DNA from: Kolteria novifilia
GTDB taxonomy: Bacteria > Planctomycetota > Planctomycetia > Kolteriales > Kolteriaceae
Assembly: GCA_007748055.1 (NCBI GenBank)
Contig: CP036279.1
Coordinates: 6,262,001-6,326,000, forward strand
Length of the DNA stretch: 64,000 bases
Direction of reading: 5' to 3'
The translations under genes were made by a program, and so were the position numbers. The notes beneath the pieces are model-generated. The model had not been told where the DNA came from. It worked only from the letters and a program-made list of their open reading frames with translations, and searched no databases. Positions 61,970 to 64,000 of this stretch are shown one piece after another. Each line of letters starts with the position of its first letter. Positions within the stretch are counted from its first letter, which is position 1.

Positions 61970-63067
61970 ATGCGCCCGACACTTTTCAGCTTCGGACTGG
62001 TCGCCTTTCTCACCGGCACGGCTTGGGCTCAGTCCCAACAACCGGGACAGCTCAACCTCAACGTCGGCGGTAAACAAGTCGGCATCAAGGACTTAGGTGG
62101 CGGCAAGTACGGCGGCACCGTCGCCGGCGAGAGCTTCTCCGCTCAATCGCTCGGCGGAGACAAGTACCGTGTCAACGTCGCCGGCCAAACGATCGACGTC
62201 AAACGAGGGGCCAACGGCCAATTCCAAGTCACCGTCGACGGCAAGACCGAAACCGTGAACATGCCAGGACTTGGCGGCCTCGGGGAGCTAGGTGGTCTCG
62301 AAGGCCTGGGCGGACTCGGACTAGGAGGCCAAGGGGGCGCGGGGGGAAACCCGCTCGGCAACCTTCAGCAGCTTCAAGGTCAACTCGGCAATCTGCGCAA
62401 ACTGACAAATGGTCGAACCGGCGGCAACCAGGGACTTGGAGGCCTCGGGGCGCTCCCGGGACTCCTCGACCAACTCCAGGGAGGCACGAATCGCGCGGTC
62501 CCGCCGATGGTCAAGCAGGCTCCTCCGACGAGAACGCAGCCGAGGAAACAACACTACGTTCCGAGCCGAAACGGGTTCGATTTCGACCAATATCGAGCCT
62601 ATATGCACAAAAAAGCGCGTGAAATGGCGAGAAAATCGCCCAAAACGGAGCAAAAGACGCTCGGATCGGACCACAAGGCAACCCCGACGGACGGTTCGAA
62701 TTCCCCAGGTGACCATTCGACGAATGTGGAGCGTGCCAACGGCTACCTCCGAAGCGGGGAAGCTTATTGGAAGGCTGGTCGACGTCTCGGAAGCGACGAG
62801 TTCTACGCCAAAGCGCTCACGGATCTAACTCAAGCTGTCGAGATGAACCCCAAGAGTGCCCAGGCCCACTTCTACCGCGGCCGGGTCTACTTTAGCACCG
62901 GGAAGCTCCGGGAAGCGGTCACCGACTTCAACGCAGCCCTGACGATAAACCCAGACCTAGCAAAGGCTTACTACTATCGAGGACTTTCCTACCTCTCCGC
63001 CAACCACACCGAGTGGGGCAACGCCGACCTGGAGCGAGCCCGAGCCCTCGACCCGGATCTCCCCTGA
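61970..63067 (+). CDS. Secreted Gly-rich protein with TPR domain
   Basis: 365 residues. Signal peptide (FSFGLVAFLTGTAWAQS). Residues 28-100 form repeated beta turns (VGGKQVGIKDLGGGKYGGTV, SLGGDKYRVNVAGQTIDV). Residues 100-170 are Gly/Leu-rich (GLGELGGLEGLGGLGLGG). A basic linker follows, then two to three TPR motifs at the C-terminus (AHFYRGRVYFSTGKLREAV, AKAYYYRGLSYLSA). It is an exported protein-interaction module of unknown role. Confidence 0.75.
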   Translation: MRPTLFSFGLVAFLTGTAWAQSQQPGQLNLNVGGKQVGIKDLGGGKYGGTVAGESFSAQSLGGDKYRVNVAGQTIDVKRGANGQFQVTVDGKTETVNMPGLGGLGELGGLEGLGGLGLGGQGGAGGNPLGNLQQLQGQLGNLRKLTNGRTGGNQGLGGLGALPGLLDQLQGGTNRAVPPMVKQAPPTRTQPRKQHYVPSRNGFDFDQYRAYMHKKAREMARKSPKTEQKTLGSDHKATPTDGSNSPGDHSTNVERANGYLRSGEAYWKAGRRLGSDEFYAKALTDLTQAVEMNPKSAQAHFYRGRVYFSTGKLREAVTDFNAALTINPDLAKAYYYRGLSYLSANHTEWGNADLERARALDPDLP

Positions 63068-63175
63068 CGGGGCCTTTCGTTTGCCTCCCCTGGATGGTTC
63101 TTCCGACCGATCCGCTCGCAGGGTGCAAGCTTGATGAAAAAGACGAGAAATTCTTGAGACGGCAAAACGATTCTG

Positions 63176-63202
63176 TTGACGCAACGGCCGTTGTCGTATA
63201 CT
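63176..63202 (+). promoter_or_regulatory. Sigma-70-like promoter of the DEAD-box helicase gene
   Basis: TTGACG (63176-63181) and TATACT (63197-63202) are separated by 15 bases, slightly short of the usual 17. They lie in an AT-richer stretch 68 bases before the helicase ATG. The -10 box is close to consensus. Confidence 0.45.
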
Positions 63203-63269
63203 AGGGTGCAATCGAGAACAGTCTTCTCGATCACGTCAATGGAAAAACTGGAGTACACCGCGAGTCTTT

Positions 63270-64000
63270 ATGATCACCGAATGCCAAGCTGGCTTTGACG
63301 AAATGCCGCTTGGTCCCACCATGAGGGCGAATCTCAAAGAGATCGGCTACACCGCGCCGACGCCCATCCAAGCCGCCGTCATCCCCGAAGCCCTTAATGG
63401 GTCGGATGTCATCGGGCAGGCACAAACCGGGACCGGCAAAACTGCTGCATTTCTCATCCCCATCATCGAACGCCTCAACGAACAAAAACAGCCGCAAGCG
63501 CTCATCCTCGGACCGACCCGCGAACTCGTCTGCCAGGTAGTCGCCGAAGCCCAACGGCTCGTCAAGGACCGCGACATCGTTGTCACTGCGGCCTACGGCG
63601 GCCAAGGCCTGGCCAGTCAGATTCGCTCGCTCGAAGAGGGTTCGCAGCTCGTCTGCGGCACGCCTGGTCGCGTCATCGACCTGCTCAAACGCCGGGTCAT
63701 CAAGACCTCGGCCATCAACTGCGTCGTCCTCGACGAAGCCGACCGCATGCTCGATATCGGCTTCCGTCCCGACATCGAATGGATCCTCAAGCAAGTTCGT
63801 CAAGAGCGGCAAACCATGCTCCTCTCGGCGACGATGCCCGTTCCGGTCCTGCGACTGGCGCGGCGCTACATGAAGGATCCGGTGATGATCAACATCACCC
63901 CCGAAACCGTCGCGGTGCAGAAGGTCGAGCAGCGCTACATCTCGGTCGACAACCAGAACAAAGTCGACCTCTTGATGAGGCTGCTCGTTCGCGAAAAGCC
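63270..64000 (+). CDS. DEAD-box RNA helicase (3' end beyond window)
   Basis: About 243 codons are inside the window. The frame is open at the right edge. ATP-dependent RNA helicase of the RhlE/DeaD type: Q-motif region GYTAPTPIQ, motif I AQTGTGKT, Ia PTRELV, Ib TPGRVIDLL, motif II DEAD in VVLDEADRMLDIGF and motif III SAT. The second RecA domain starts with QRYISVDNQNKVDLLMRLL. Role in RNA unwinding or ribosome assembly is expected from the family. A sigma-70-like promoter precedes it. Confidence 0.93.
   Translation, partial: MITECQAGFDEMPLGPTMRANLKEIGYTAPTPIQAAVIPEALNGSDVIGQAQTGTGKTAAFLIPIIERLNEQKQPQALILGPTRELVCQVVAEAQRLVKDRDIVVTAAYGGQGLASQIRSLEEGSQLVCGTPGRVIDLLKRRVIKTSAINCVVLDEADRMLDIGFRPDIEWILKQVRQERQTMLLSATMPVPVLRLARRYMKDPVMINITPETVAVQKVEQRYISVDNQNKVDLLMRLLVREK

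Overview
The window looks like chromosomal DNA of a member of the Planctomycetota. The sequence is GC-rich. It carries several protein families that are hallmarks of that phylum: a DUF1552 protein with the HxxSHH motif paired with a large DUF1587/1592/1588/1585 cytochrome-type protein, a DUF1559 prepilin-like protein followed by a small lipoprotein, secreted PQQ-type and WD40 propellers, and a leucine-rich-repeat protein. I cannot name a genus from the sequence.

Layout. 0.3-6.1 kb: a TolB-like propeller lipoprotein, a secreted PQQ-type propeller and an SDR in a row, a small membrane protein, and a second SDR. 6.5-10.3 kb: the DUF1552 / DUF1592-type pair. 10.7-17.6 kb: a complete RND efflux system, with the outer-membrane factor and a cysteine-rich secreted protein on the plus strand converging on the pump and adaptor on the minus strand. 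17.85-18.75 kb: a degraded rtcA. 18.8-19.9 kb: a PrpF/GalD-type isomerase. 20-33.6 kb: cytoplasmic peptidoglycan precursor genes murF, ddl, murC, murD, murE, murA and murB, without fts genes, mraY or murG. Interleaved with these, from 22.8 to 41.1 kb, are the parts of an NHLM-type export machine: a cNMP-binding protein, a TolC-like lipoprotein, a HlyD-type adaptor and two ABC transporters, plus two glycosyltransferases. 41-56.3 kb: DUF1559 and lipoprotein, an SbtA-like bicarbonate transporter, a two-component NtrC-type pair, a beta-helix protein, a WD40 protein with purM, a peroxiredoxin and an AhpD-like protein, an RraA-like protein, a methyltransferase and a sialidase-like protein. 56.4-60.3 kb: two repeat-rich tracts around a leucine-rich-repeat gene, with hairpin-forming tandem arrays and two fragments that look like a REP-associated (IS200-type) transposase. 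60.3-64 kb: zwf, a glycine-rich TPR protein, and a DEAD-box helicase cut by the window end.

The most interesting assembly is the exporter. The adaptor gene is the last gene of a tight murA-murE-murD-murC-hlyD run. murB is the first gene of the divergent run murB-GT-ABC1-ABC2-GT. The peptidase domain of ABC1 has lost its catalytic Cys and His, and no leader-peptide substrate or RiPP-modifying enzyme is visible. The machine therefore looks like a non-cleaving relative of bacteriocin exporters that has been wired into cell-wall precursor operons. The gene calls rest on the protein motifs. The functional link to the wall is inference from gene order.
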